The notes under the pieces: model-generated
The model's database searches: none
The model's input: only the letters and a program-made list of their open reading frames with translations
Told to the model about the DNA's origin: nothing
Source: Miscanthus floridulus
Lineage: Eukaryota > Streptophyta > Magnoliopsida > Poales > Poaceae
Reading direction: 5' to 3'
Length of the DNA: 64,000 nt
Assembly (NCBI RefSeq): GCF_019320115.1
Contig: NC_089587.1
Span: forward strand, 88,740,939-88,804,938
In this document: one piece after another, positions 1-10,669 of the stretch
Layout: the number at the start of each line of letters is the position of its first letter
Position numbering within the stretch: position 1 is the stretch's first letter
Translations under genes and position numbers: made by a program

Positions 1-1395
1 AGAATAGTACACCAACAACATAAAATCAATATAAAAAGTTTATAAAATGAATCTACGTCTCACTACGAACACATAGACACGAAGATCACAAAAATCAGAG
101 CTAAAACAAAGAAGTTATGAATTAAACAAGATTTTATTTATTAGAATAATAGATTAAATCTAACATCAAATTTTAAAAGTTGAAAACATGCTTAATAGTA
201 TTATGAACATGTATATTACTTAATTATGAACCTAACACAATTTGAACAGATCAAATCGGAGTTAAAACAAAGATTTTAGGGCTAAAACAAGATCAGTGGC
301 ACTTCTATAAATAACAGAAACTTGATTTTAGAATTTAAATTAATAAAATTGGATTTTAAACCGAACCAAGGACCGTGGCATGAAAACGAAGAAACACATG
401 GGTCCTTTAGAATAATTGCAAGGTCGACGGGTTGAGATCCAAATAATTATAAGGGCCTTTTTGCAAAACTACAAGCGAAGGGGTATCTTTGAATCTGGGC
501 CATCGGATCTTAACCGGAGCGTAGAGATTAGATTAGGAGAGAGAGAGAGAGTGCGGTCACTAAAACAGAGCCTACGTGGCGGACCTCCATGGACGGCAGC
601 GAGGAGCTCGTCGACGTTCGCGGTTTAGGGCCTACGGACCATAACAGAGCAAAACGAGGGCACAAGAAGAGAGAGGATATCAAGGCAAACTCACCAAGAC
701 CGAAAACAAGGATGGGGATGGACCAACGATGTGCGACAGCTGCTCGACTCGATGGCGGTGGCAGTGCTAGGGCTATGGCTTTGCCGCGGCTCAAGCAAGG
801 GCGGCGGCTTGCTCTGGGATTAGGAGGAGATGGTGTGCGCAAGGGCCGCTATTTTTGGCTAGCTTCGGTGTGTGGGTCATGCCAGGACGTAGCGTAGAAG
901 AGGCAGACTCGATGGTGCAATGCAGACTCTGGTGTGGACATAGGAGGGTGGAAGGGGACACGTCTAATGAGCGGGCCTGGCATGTCAGCGAGACAGGCAA
1001 GGAAGGAGAGCACAAACGTGGTTGCACGGGCCGTCGGCTGGCTGTTGGGCCAAGCGAGGAAGAAAGCAGAGGCGCGGTGGAAAGCAGGCCGAGCTAGGCT
1101 GCTCGGGCCAAAATCAAGGGAGGAAGAGAGGGGAAAATAAAACTCCTTTCCTATTTTCTTAACACATTTTCAAATCTAATTTAAACTCAAATTCAAATTC
1201 TTTTGAAAAATTTCAATCAAACCAAAGCATCACAAATAAAATATGCAGCAACATGTATGCACATACATGTATGTAGACCTATATTTGATTTTATTTTTAA
1301 CAAAGTTATTATTTTTCTAAGTTTAAATGCTCATAAAAGGCATAATTAAATCATTTCTCCTATTTGTAAAATTATGCAAATCTTAGGGTGTTACA
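1..1395 (-). mobile_element. LTR of chromovirus E4, partial (runs off the left edge)
   Basis: On the minus strand the LTR starts TGTAACACCC at 1395 and continues past base 1. It matches the full LTR at 22625-25392, and both copies have the same right-hand flank. It is therefore the duplicated 5' LTR of E4 and not that element's 3' LTR. Short ORFs within it have no counterpart outside the LTR and look incidental. The sequence is AT-rich at both ends, with a GC-rich middle around 600-1100. Confidence 0.85.
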
Positions 1396-2488
1396 ATGAC
1401 ACCGCAGCGCTCGGTTGCTGCGGTGCCCTAGCAGCGCAGAGCAACAAGGGGGCTTAGTGTGGCTATGAGGAGGAGAGATGGGAGTGGTGGCGGTGGATTG
1501 GGAATGGAGGAGAGGAGCGACCGCTATGGCTTTTGTAGGCGCGACGTCTAGGGTTCACGAGGGCTCTAATGATCACCATCGTCTGTGCCACAGACACGAC
1601 ATGCGGCGCGCATCCTATGGCACTATGTATGGATGTTGAGGTGAGGATGGGACAATACGTGGCAGAGTCGAGAGTGGGTGCGCATGGTCGAGCGGTGGCG
1701 GCGCGAGTCACCCAGGGCACGCGGCTCGCTAGGGTTTAGGTGCTAGGGCACGGTGGGCCCACGAGGGCTAGCTCAAGCCTACGAGGGCCGATGCCTAGGC
1801 TTGTGGGGGCTCGCGGTGGGTCTGTGGGGGCTACGGCGCTGCGCTACTGGGTGACGCATGGGAGAAGGCGAGCAGGGCCGGATGTGTGAATGGGCCAGTG
1901 GGTGAAGAGGGCCAATTAGGTTGGTGCCACTCAACAGCTAGGCCAAGAGGGGAAGGGGGCCGAGCTGAGAGATGGAGGGAGGGGAAAGGAGGGTTCTTGG
2001 CCCTAGAAGCAAGTAAAAGAGTTTTCCAATTAGTGACTTAGGGATTTAAGAGGGAATTCAAAAGGAATTTGAGAGATTCAAAAGGGGTTCGAGAAGGATT
2101 TCACCACAGATTTGAGATGGGTTCAAAGAGGGACTTGAGAGGAATTCAAGGAGAGGAGGAGAAAGGATTTTTCTCCAATTCCTTGCTAGGGAAAGGACAG
2201 GAGGTTTCCCCATCTCGCTAAGATGGTTATAGAGGAAATCATAAAGGGATTTGAGAGGAAATTCAGAAAGGATTAGGGATGAATTCAAAAGAGATTGAGA
2301 GGAACTTTGCTACAGATTTGTGCACTCCAAACTCCCAGTACATCAAGACTCAAAACCAACTCAAGAACATCGGTACACTCCTACAATCAATTCTATATGA
2401 GTGCAAGGGTCTATTAGCAAGCTCTGCTGAGTTGACTTCGATTTGAAAAGCTCATATTTTTGGTTGCACAAAAACCCAGGATGTTACA
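1396..2488 (-). mobile_element. Fragment of an older LTR (E7), left copy
   Basis: This stretch lies between the E4 LTR and the DUF569-like fragment. On the minus strand it begins TGTAACATCCTGGG, a start typical of chromovirus LTRs. I infer that E4 inserted into this older LTR, which had itself inserted into the 5' part of the host gene. The other end of E7 is not visible. A local run of GGAATTCAAAAGG-like and GAGAGGAA-like repeats occupies about 2040-2300. No coding evidence was found. Confidence 0.5.
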
Positions 2489-2781
2489 GTGGGTAGTGCA
2501 TCTCCTACCGCACAAGGACGACACCTACATCCTCCTCCACAGCGTCGCCTACGGCTGGTACCTCGGAGTCAGGATCAACTACGACGAGGCACCGTAGGAA
2601 GGCCACCCCATCATCGGCTTCCGTGTGGTCTAGTGCATGTACAACACGCCACAATAGACCAACATCATGTGGGAGGCCCTTGACGAGAATGAGGGTGTGT
2701 TGCTGTGCCCAAGAGTCCATCCAGAGGCACTCGACCAAATCGCCTTGCATTGCACTATTGAGGCGATCCCCCTAGACCTGC
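2489..2781 (+). pseudogene. DUF569-like protein gene, 5' fragment, left copy
   Basis: The translated frame contains the stretch WVVHLLPHKDDTYILLHSVA followed by YGWYLGV, then NIMWEALDENEGVLL. This is the pattern of the first half of grass DUF569 (fascin-like, function unknown) proteins. Three in-frame stops interrupt it at about 2596, 2629 and 2653. The N-terminus is missing: the sequence begins directly at the end of LTR E7. It ends at the E1 insertion point, with flank CCTGC. The downstream exons exist only beyond the right copy (42811-43795), so this fragment is an orphan created by the duplication. Family assignment is from memory of the motif pattern. Confidence 0.7.
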
Positions 2782-3280
2782 TGAAAGGTCCTAATGGCTA
2801 GAGGGAGGATGAATAGCCTATTAAAAATCTACAACAACACTTAAGCAAAGTGGTTAGACAAATATGAGGTGAAGCAAATATTGCGCTAGCCTACTAAAAA
2901 TGCAAGCCACCTAACCACAAATCTAAATGCTATAGTCTCTAATTCACACATAATGCTAAGTCACTACCACTAAGTTAGTGAGCTCTCAAAGACTAACTAA
3001 AGAGCCTCACTAACCACTAGACAAGACTCAAGCTAGCTCTCAAAACTGGTTACACTAAAGAGCTTAGCTACACTAAGAATGTAAAAACAAGAGAGGTAGT
3101 TATCTTTATACCGACGTGTCGAGGAATGAGCCAATCACAAGAAGGAGCCAATCAATCACAATAGAATCCCGGTGACAAGAGATGACACAAGATTTTTCAC
3201 TGAGGTTCACTTGCTTGCCGATAAGCTAGTCCCTGTTATGGCGATACACTCACTTGGAGGTTCCCGTGCAAATTGGCATC
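2782..3280 (-). mobile_element. Left part of LTR element E1, left copy
   Basis: E1 starts with TGAAAGGTCC, and its right end (seen only after the right copy, at 42426) is GCTTTCA. Here only the left ~0.5 kb is present, because E2 inserted at 3281. The last five bases, GCATC, are the E2 target site. The sequence is AT-rich and noncoding. Confidence 0.75.
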
Positions 3281-3633
3281 TATTGATGGTAGTTAACAAC
3301 TATTATAAACCATCAATTAAACATGGATAAGGGCATAAATGTAATCACCAATGAAATTTTAGGGGTTTAAACTAATAAATTCCATGAGTTTTGGTGAATC
3401 TGTGTTTTCAACAGGGTTTATCTAGAAAACCACCAAGGAGGACCTAATCGTCGAAGGAAATTACAGAATTCTATCACGGTACCTACATGGGAAGACTCTA
3501 CAAGGGTCTAGAAGGCAAATCACCAAAGCGGGGCTTGACCCACTGCCATGTGGGGCCGACCGGCCTATAGGTGGGGCCACCTAGCCCCTGTGGGCCCCAC
3601 CTGTCAGCCTGCTTCGTATGTCAGTTCCCCACC
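3281..3633 (+). mobile_element. Start of the E2 5' LTR, left copy
   Basis: The stretch begins TATTGATGGTAGTTAAC and matches the 3' LTR start at 39745. It is cut at 3633 by the R1b insertion, directly after CCACC. The rest of E2 is not present in the left copy because the duplicated segment ends inside the nested element. The first two bases are TA where LTRs normally have TG. The 3' LTR shows the same change, so it predates the insertion. Confidence 0.85.
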
Positions 3634-5582
3634 TAAAAGGTCGAGATGGCGACTAGAGGGGGGGGTGAATAGTCCTTTTCAAAACTTAATCATGTTGGCT
3701 AACCAAAATAAGTGTGGAATTAAAACTATCGGTCTAGCCAAGACTATACCCCACTATATATGTTCACTAGCACCTTGCAAAGATAACAATTATGCAACAA
3801 AGGTGCCGGGCTAGTTAGAGCTCTCCTAAACAATTCTAAGAGCAAGGCTACACAAACCTATGCCACTAGTATGTTAAGCAACAAGAGAGCTCCTACACAT
3901 GCTAGTAAGCAAAAGCACAAAGCTAACTAAGCTCACTAGCAATGCTCAATAACAAGGCAACCAATGCCTAATTAGAGAGCACAAATACTTAGCTACACAA
4001 ACTAAGCAATGTGACTAACAAGGTTACTAAAACCAAATTAGCCACGCAAGGGAGCTACTTCTATGCTACACAAGCAAGAAGGTAATTAGCAAGCTACGCA
4101 AGCTATCTAATTACAAGAGCAACTACACAAGCTTAATATGTATCAAAGTAATTGCAAGCTTGTGTAATGGGGATGCAAACCAACAGGAAGAACAAGGTTG
4201 ACACGATGATTTTTCTCCCGAGGTTCACGTGTTTGCCAACACGCTAGTCCCTGTTGTGTCGACCGCTCACTTGGTGGTTTGGCGGCTAATTAGCATCACC
4301 CACTAAGCCCGCACGTCGGGCGCCGCAAGAACCTACCCCTTGAGTGAGGGTAGCTCAATGACACGCTTTACTAATGTTGCTCTTCGCGACTCCCGTGGGG
4401 CGAGCACAAGTGCCCCTCACAAGCACTTCTCCGGAGCGCCGCACAAGCTTCTTGCGCGCTTCGACGGAGACCACCACCAAGCCGTCTAGGAGGTGGCAAC
4501 CTCCAAGAGTAACAAGCACCACCGGCTTGCAACTCGATCACCTAGTGCCACTCGATGCAACCTCACGATGCAATCGCACTAGAATCGCTCACTCACACAA
4601 TCGGATGATCGCTATCAAGTATGTGTGTGATGGAGGGCTCCCAAGCACTCACAAGCATGGACACTAAGTCCCTTGAGGTGCTCCACACCAGCCATGGCCG
4701 AAGGCCACTTCTATTTATAGCCCCAAGGGCTAAACTAGCCGTTACCCCTTCACTGGGCAATGGTCGGGCCGACCGGACGCTCTGGTCGTGTTGACCGGAC
4801 GCTGGACCTCAGCGTCCGGTCGCCCGTAGACGACCACGTGTCCAGATTCCAATGGTCACTTGACCTGACCGGACGCAGGAGCTTCAACTGACCAGATGCT
4901 GGACCCTCAGCGTCCGGTCGTTTCCAGTAAGCTCCCGAGCATGACCGGACGTGTCCGGTCGAACGCGATCGGATGCAGCACCAGCGTCCGGTCACTCTCC
5001 AGCTACCGCGTCACTCCACATCAGCGCGACCGGACGCAGGCAGGCAGCGTCTGGTGCTTTCAGACCCAGCGTCCGGTCAGTTGATCGATGCCAGCGTCTT
5101 CGCGACCAACTCGTTTTCACTTCTAACTTCTTCACCCTTGCTCCAATGTGCTAACCACAAGAATTTGCATCCGGCACAATAGAAAATAGACATTCCATTT
5201 TCCCGAAAGCGCCGAATCCCGCCGAGTCTTCACCATTGCCATCGTCCATCAGCGCCAAGTCTTGCTCAAGCTTCACCGCCACGCGGTCCATCACTCCAAA
5301 GCCTTCGACTTGCCCTTCACGCTTGCAACCGGTCCATCAAGCCAAGTCTTGTCTTGATCTTCTCCACCTTGATCACATGACTCAATGTCATGTCTCATGT
5401 GCATTTAAGCTCCTTCATCATCACATGTGTGAGCTTTGCAACATCTCCAAGCCATTTTCACCTCCATGGCATATGTTGCTCATACACATGTACCTGTGGA
5501 CTAATCACCTGTGTATCTCACATAAACACAATTAGTCCACCTAGGTTGTCACTCAATTACCAAAACCAACAAGGACCTTTCA
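3634..5582 (-). mobile_element. R1b, long LTR with TGAAAG...CTTTCA ends, left copy (462-bp deletion)
   Basis: The ends are TAAAAGGTC (mutated TGAAAGGTC) at 3634 and GGACCTTTCA at 5582. Relative to the right copy (27631-30040, 2410 bp) it lacks 462 bp between 5226 and 5227. It is read on the minus strand, because a TATAAATAG box lies at 4711-4719 on that strand. The sequence right of it, read on the minus strand as GATTATCAAGAAGGAT just before the LTR, could be a polypurine tract, which would make R1b a 3' LTR. No gag or pol assignable to this family is present. Confidence 0.7.
4771..5079. promoter_or_regulatory. Array of GACCGGACGC / GCGTCCGGTC motifs in R1b, left copy
   Basis: About ten copies of a 10-bp CpG-rich motif occur in both orientations over 0.3 kb, several as head-to-head pairs such as GACCGGACGC...GCGTCCGGTC. 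The array begins about 50 bp upstream, in the minus-strand sense, of the TATAAATAG box at 4711-4719. It therefore sits where enhancer elements of an LTR U3 region would be. Function is inferred from position only. Confidence 0.55.
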
Positions 5583-6348
5583 ATCCTTCTTGATAATCTT
5601 CGATCCGGATCATGTTGATGAAGTTGCGTGGCTTTGGCCGAGGTCAGTGCATAAAACACAGATCTGGGCGGCGTTGTAGGTGGTACGCGTAGTTGGAGGC
5701 AGCGTTTCGCAGGCCGTAGAGCTGGGCCTGGTAGTTCTCCATTGAGGCTTCGTACTCGGAGAGCCGGAGACCCATCGTGGAGGCTGGCCGGCGACGAGCA
5801 GAGCGCCCTTCAGGAGTAGATATGACCATGAGATCTATACCAAGTCATGCAGGATGACTGGTCCGAGCTGGTCAGGTAGATCTATTGTGGGAAGCGGTTA
5901 CCTACTCATTAGGTTGACTTTGAATCATACTTACCAGAGCTAGGGTTTCAGCGAGTTTGGTGCCGACCCGATCGATGAAGTCGAGCAGGTTGGTGTTGTC
6001 GATCTGCTTCCCTTTGTAGCAGGGAAGCGGATGATGGGTTGTCGGCGCGGCTAAAGATGATGCAGGCGTGGTTGGAGCCAGATGTTCTGTGGTCGAAGCC
6101 AGATCCATCGTGGTCGGAGCCGTATTCGTCGTGGTCGGAGCCGTAGCCGATGCAGGTGAAGCAGTGGTCGGCGTAGACTGAGTCCACGCCTCCTTCGTGG
6201 TCATGGCGATGAAGTCGTTGGAGCCGGTGGTCCAGGTGATCTGGCCGACAGTGAACGTGAGGCCATTCGGCGTAGCCATGGAGCCAGAGATGATGCCCAT
6301 CTTGTTTGCTTGGAGAGCAGTACGCACACCCCCTACCTAGCGCGCCAC
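5583..6348 (-). pseudogene. 5' gag-leader region of an inverted Tat-type element fragment (E5), left copy
   Basis: On the minus strand, just inside the LTR at 6349, lies the primer-site-like sequence TGGCGCGCTAGGTAGGGG. It is followed by an open frame of 141 codons (6327-5902) rich in Thr, Ala and Pro. A second frame (5829-5644) contains LRNAASNYAYHLQ, which resembles LRNVAASYAYAYT in the equivalent region of E6. The fragment ends where R1b begins. Its orientation is opposite to the E3 gag that follows on the other side of the LTR. Confidence 0.6.
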
Positions 6349-6819
6349 TGTCGACGAAATATGGTTGGCAGTTTACCTAGGGGTATGCCCAAGGTAGTAG
6401 ATTGTCAGCAGACAGATGCGCAAGCCACAAATAAGACGATGACGCAAGACAGACACGAGGTTTTATCTAGGTTCGGTCGCAAAGAAGGCGTAATACCTAT
6501 GTCCTGCGTCTAATTTGTATTGCTGTATGTCAATGAGAGATGTTTTTTAGAGGGGTCCCCTGCCCGCCTTATATAGTCTGGGGGCAGGGTTACCGACCTG
6601 GAAACTAATCCTAGCCAGTTACAATTACCATATGTGGTCGGATAAGGATTCCTATTCTAACTAACCAGGATCTTGCTTGATCGCCAGATCTGCCTTGACT
6701 TCTTGCGCGGGACTCCGATCAGGTTGGCCGGGCCGCGCGTCGTCTTTTGGTGGATCGGACCCACTAATCCAGGCCGGCCCAAGCCTAGCCGTAAGGGTAT
6801 AGGGGTTAATACCCCCACA
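6349..6819 (-). mobile_element. Short LTR of E5, left copy
   Basis: The LTR has ends TGTCGACG and CCCCCACA in plus orientation (minus: TGTGGGGG...CGACA), and is 471 bp long. A minus-strand TATATAAGG box lies at about 6568-6576, and the primer-site motif adjoins the left edge. Together these show a 5' LTR read leftwards. The right flank is CCTAG. No matching target-site duplication can be identified because the rest of the element is missing. Confidence 0.7.
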
Positions 6820-8400
6820 CCTAGCTGAATACAATAGAAGAAAATCAGAGCGAGAGGTCGAAGAAGGACAAGCAACGAATACACCCTACGATAAGATCTG
6901 AGAAGCACTAGAAGAACTCAGGGCGACGTCATATCCCAATGAAAAACAAGAATAGCTCCGGGACTTTCTCCGATCAATAGTCCTTAGGACGCACGATGGA
7001 AAGGCAACATCTCATGAATAGGAAGATCAAATCAAAGGAAGTCCGCTTTCGAAAGACTTGGACCAAGTGGAAGTCACAACGGAGAGAGTCGAAGAAATCA
7101 TAGTCAAAACAACCGAGTCAAACAACCAAGAAAGGCTAGAAGCAAAGCACCTACTTGGACAACCATGCAAAACTACTCTCACCAAGACAACAGTTGGCAA
7201 GAAGGGGGCGCTGAATCGGAATACACAGAAGCCGGAATGCATGATAGATTCCCTTGTTTCATAAACAGACTTGCTTCAATACGACTGCCTCATAAATTCA
7301 AGCCATCCAACCTCTCTAAGTATGACGGCAAGACCGAACCAAAGCAATGGCTCAGGATTTACTCGCAATCGATTGAATTGGCTGGAGGAAACGATGACAT
7401 CAAGACCTTATTCTTTCCCATGGCCTTAGAAACCATGCCACTGCAATGGTTTGACAAATTGAATCCAGGATCAATCAAAAATTGGGAGGGCTTGCAAAGA
7501 GCTTTCTATGAAAATTTCATGGGTATCATTACACACCCAATCACCCACGCAGAGTTAAAAGGACTCAAGCAGAAAGGAGGTGAAAGTCTAAGAAATTACT
7601 ATCGACGATTTGGCGAACTACAAGCTCAAGTACATGACATCACGCAACGAGAAGTAATCGAAGCTTTCTCTCATGGAATCATGGCTAGATGGCAATTTCA
7701 AGATTTCTACAAAGAGAACCCAAGAAACAATGAAGAATTCAGATGAACAGTGGAAAAGATGATTACTGCAGAGGAAAAGACATGAGAAAGGTTCTCGGAT
7801 AGAAATAACAGAGACAACCCGGAAAGGCAAAATCCTCGAAACAACAGACATCAAGAAAGAAAACGTGGTCTAGACAACACAGTAGCAATGGCTAACAAAT
7901 CAAAGAAGTTTTCAAAACCCAGAAGATATGACGACATTGAGAACATACGCTGCCCCTTGCACCCCAATGGAAAGCACACCATCAGAAATTGCTACACCTT
8001 TAACGAAAGATACATAAGAAAAGATAGTAAGGGGAACAATAAAGAAGACAATCAGAAAAAAGAAGATGACAACCATGAAGACAAGGGATTCCAAAAATCT
8101 AGAGGGACAGTGGCAGTAATCTTCACCGGGGTTCTAGATTCTAGAAGCAAACATCAAGAAAAACTAGCATTACGAACCATCATGGCAGCAGAATCCGCTA
8201 CACCAAGATATCTCAATTGGTCAGAGTATCCGATCCAATTTTCAAGAGAAGACCAATGGACCAGCGTAGGAAACACAGGCCATTACCCACTGGTTCTAGA
8301 TCCAACCATTGCCGGCATGACTGTTACAAAAGTACTAATCGACGGAGGAGCCGGACTCAACATCATTTTTTCAGAAACTCTAAGGAAGATGAGACTTTAA
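6820..8400 (+). pseudogene. gag: Tat-type Ty3/gypsy element E3: gag and protease, left copy
   Basis: The gag core (about 7220-7743) contains FKPSNLSKYDGKTEPKQW, WLRIYSQSIELAGG and PLQWFDKL, typical of grass Tat-lineage gag. A Cys/His motif follows at about 7945-8000 (CPLHPNGKHTIRNC). The protease signature VLIDGGAGLNII lies at about 8332-8370, with DGG in place of the usual D-S/T-G. A TGA at 7744 is CGA in the right copy, so it arose after the duplication. Further stops at 7782 and 8398 are also present. Gag would form the particle and the protease would process the polyprotein, but this copy cannot encode a continuous product. Confidence 0.85.
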
Positions 8401-10330
8401 CTCGCCGGGATGATCACACCAACAAGCACACCTTTTTATGGCATAGTACCCGGCAAGGCAGCAATGCCCACTTGGATAAATCACTCTACCGGTTACTTTT
8501 GGGACTCCCTCGAACTACCGTACAGAGTTCATCAAGTTTGAAGTCGTGGACTTCGATTCATCATATCACGCAATCCTCGGGCGTCCAGCACTAGCAAAAT
8601 TCATGGCAATACCGCATTATCCGTACCTATTACTTAAGATGCCAGGACCTAATGGTGTTCTTTCTCTTCGGAGTGATTTAAAGCGTGCATTTGATTGTGA
8701 TGTTTAGGCAATCCAAATTGCAGCAAAAGCATAGGCAAATGATGGAAGAAAAGAAATAACCACTATTGCCGCAAAAATAAGCCAAGAAGAATTAGATATA
8801 CCGGCTAAAAAGCCCAGCATCCTCTCACCACCAAAACAAGCCGGCATCAAGCAAATCGACATGGGCACTGGCGATCCCTCCAAAACAGCAACCATCAGCG
8901 CCCACCTCTCGGCAAAATAGGAACTCACGCTCACCAACTTTCTTCAGGACAACAAAGATATCTTTGCTTGAAAGCCAGCTGACATGCCAGGTGTCCCAAG
9001 AGAGTTGGCTGAGCACAGAATTGATATCAATGAAGGCTCCAAGCCTGTGAAGCAACGGCTACGATGATTCTCACCCGACAAGAAGGCAGCAATTAAAAAA
9101 GAAACCATGAAGCTACTAGCAGCCAGGTTCATCAGAGAAATCCTTCATCCGGATTGGCTAGCAAACCCAGTTCTAGTACAGAAAAAGAATATAGACGAGT
9201 GGCGCATGTGCGTCGACTACACAGATCTCAATAAACACTGCTCGAAAGATCCATTTGGCCTACCGCGCATTGATTATATAGTTGACTCAACGGTAGGATC
9301 TGTCCTATTATCTTTTCTCGATTGCTATTTAGGATATCACCAGATTGCATTAAAAGAACAAGACCAGAGCAAGACATCTTTAATCACTCCGTTCGGTGCC
9401 TACTGCTACAAAACCATATTGTTTGGACTCAAGAATGCTGGAGCCACCTATCAAAGAGCTATTCAAACATGCCTTGGTGATCAGATCGGCGAAAATGTAG
9501 AAGCATACATGGATGACATAGTGGTAAAGACAAAGAACCCAGATGCACTAATTGAAGACCTAAAGCAAACCTTCAAAAACCTAAAAAGATGGAGGTGGAA
9601 ATTAAATCCAAACAAATGTGTATTCGGAGTTCCTTTGGGACAACTACTCAGATTCCTGGTCAGTCATCGTGGAATCGAAGCAAGCGCCAAGCAAATTCGA
9701 GCCATAATAGAAATGGGCCCTCCTTGAAGTGTCAAAGATGTACAGAAGCTAACATGTTGCATGGCAGCACTAAATCATTTCATATCAAGACTAGGCGAAA
9801 AAGGGCTACCTTTCTTTAAATTGCTAAAGAAGATAGACAAGTTCGAGTGGACAGAAGAAGCCAACGAAGCTTTCAAGAAACTCAAGGCATATCTCACATC
9901 CTCACCCATTCTCACACCTCCAAAGAAATACGAAGATATGATGTTGTATATTGCGGCAACTTCTACTATGATCAGCACAGCGATCGTCGTGGAAAGAGAA
10001 GAAGAAGGGCGTATATATAAAGTACAACGCCCCGTATACTACATTAGCGAAGTACTGTCAGAATCAAAAATCCGGTACCCGCATGTGCAAAAACTACTCT
10101 ACGCCCTCCTGATCACTTCATGTAAGCTTCGCCACTATTTTGAAAGCCATAGGATTACCGTGGTGACAGATTTCCCACTCAGAGACATCCTACACAACAG
10201 AGATGCAACGGGGCGCATATCTAAGTGGGCAGTTGAACTTGGCGCTCTCAATATCGATTTCACCCCACGGAATGTAATTAAATCTCAAGCCCTGGCTGAT
10301 TTTGTTGCCGAATGGACAGAAATTCAATAA
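8401..10330 (+). pseudogene. pol: E3 pol: reverse transcriptase and RNase H
   Basis: Reverse transcriptase spans about 8990-9725. It contains RMCVDYTDLNK, the SFLDCYLGYHQI core and the catalytic AYMDDIVVKT. The connection and Ty3-type RNase H region follow at 9761-10330, with RPVYYISEVL, LRHYFESH and ALADFVAEWTE at the end. Stops at about 8704, 8918, 8969 and 9725 break the frame. The segment 8401-8700 still encodes the linker with GRPALAKFMAIPHYPYLLLKM-like residues in shifted frames. This region has no counterpart in the right copy, where it was deleted. Confidence 0.85.
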
Positions 10331-10333
10331 CCT

Positions 10334-10669
10334 GTGTCAAGTACCATCCTTGATCATTGGAAGATGTACTTTGATGGATCACTCAAGCTAGGCAGAGCTG
10401 GTGCAGGTGTCCTCCTAATTTCTCCAGATGGAAAGCAACTCAAGTACGTCCTTCAGATATTATGGCAAGCTACAAACAATGAGGCAGAATACGAAGCCCT
10501 CATTCATGGACTACGAGTGGCAATTACCCTCGGAATCAAACGTTTACTCGTTTACGGAGATTCAGCAGTAGTAATCAATCAAGTCAACAAAGATTGGGAT
10601 TGCACCAAAGAAAACATGGGCGCTTACTGTGCTGAAATACAAAAGCTCGAAAACATTTTTAAGGATTAG
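10334..10669 (+). CDS. E3 second (archaeal-type) RNase H domain
   Basis: This 111-codon frame contains MYFDGS, NNEAEYEALIHGL and LLVYGDSAVVINQV, giving the Asp-Glu-Asp catalytic pattern of the plant archaeal-type RNase H (RVT_3). Tat and Ogre elements carry this domain between the normal RNase H and integrase. The domain is intact, but it is separated from its neighbours by stops at about 10330 and 10669, so it is a surviving piece of the polyprotein and not an independent gene. The first Met is only the first codon after a stop. Confidence 0.75.
   Translation: MSSTILDHWKMYFDGSLKLGRAGAGVLLISPDGKQLKYVLQILWQATNNEAEYEALIHGLRVAITLGIKRLLVYGDSAVVINQVNKDWDCTKENMGAYCAEIQKLENIFKD

Larger units (their letters stand above)
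1..8368. repeat. Left copy of a large direct duplication (partner 23994-32827)
   Basis: Base 1 aligns with base 23994, and the two stretches stay collinear to 8368/32827. The coordinate offset is 23993 at the start, 23996-23997 after small indels, and 24459 after a 462-bp gap at 5226. A hand comparison of the gag region (7165-7743) gave 7 differences in about 580 bp, all transitions. The copied stretch includes LTR ends, a host pseudogene fragment and several nested elements, so it is a genomic duplication and not two insertions of one element. The left limit lies outside the window. Confidence 0.95.

Noticed and set aside
3634..5582. R1b as the 5' LTR of a plus-strand element driving E3
   Set aside because: No primer site follows it, its TATA box is on the minus strand, and a polypurine-like run adjoins it on the minus strand.
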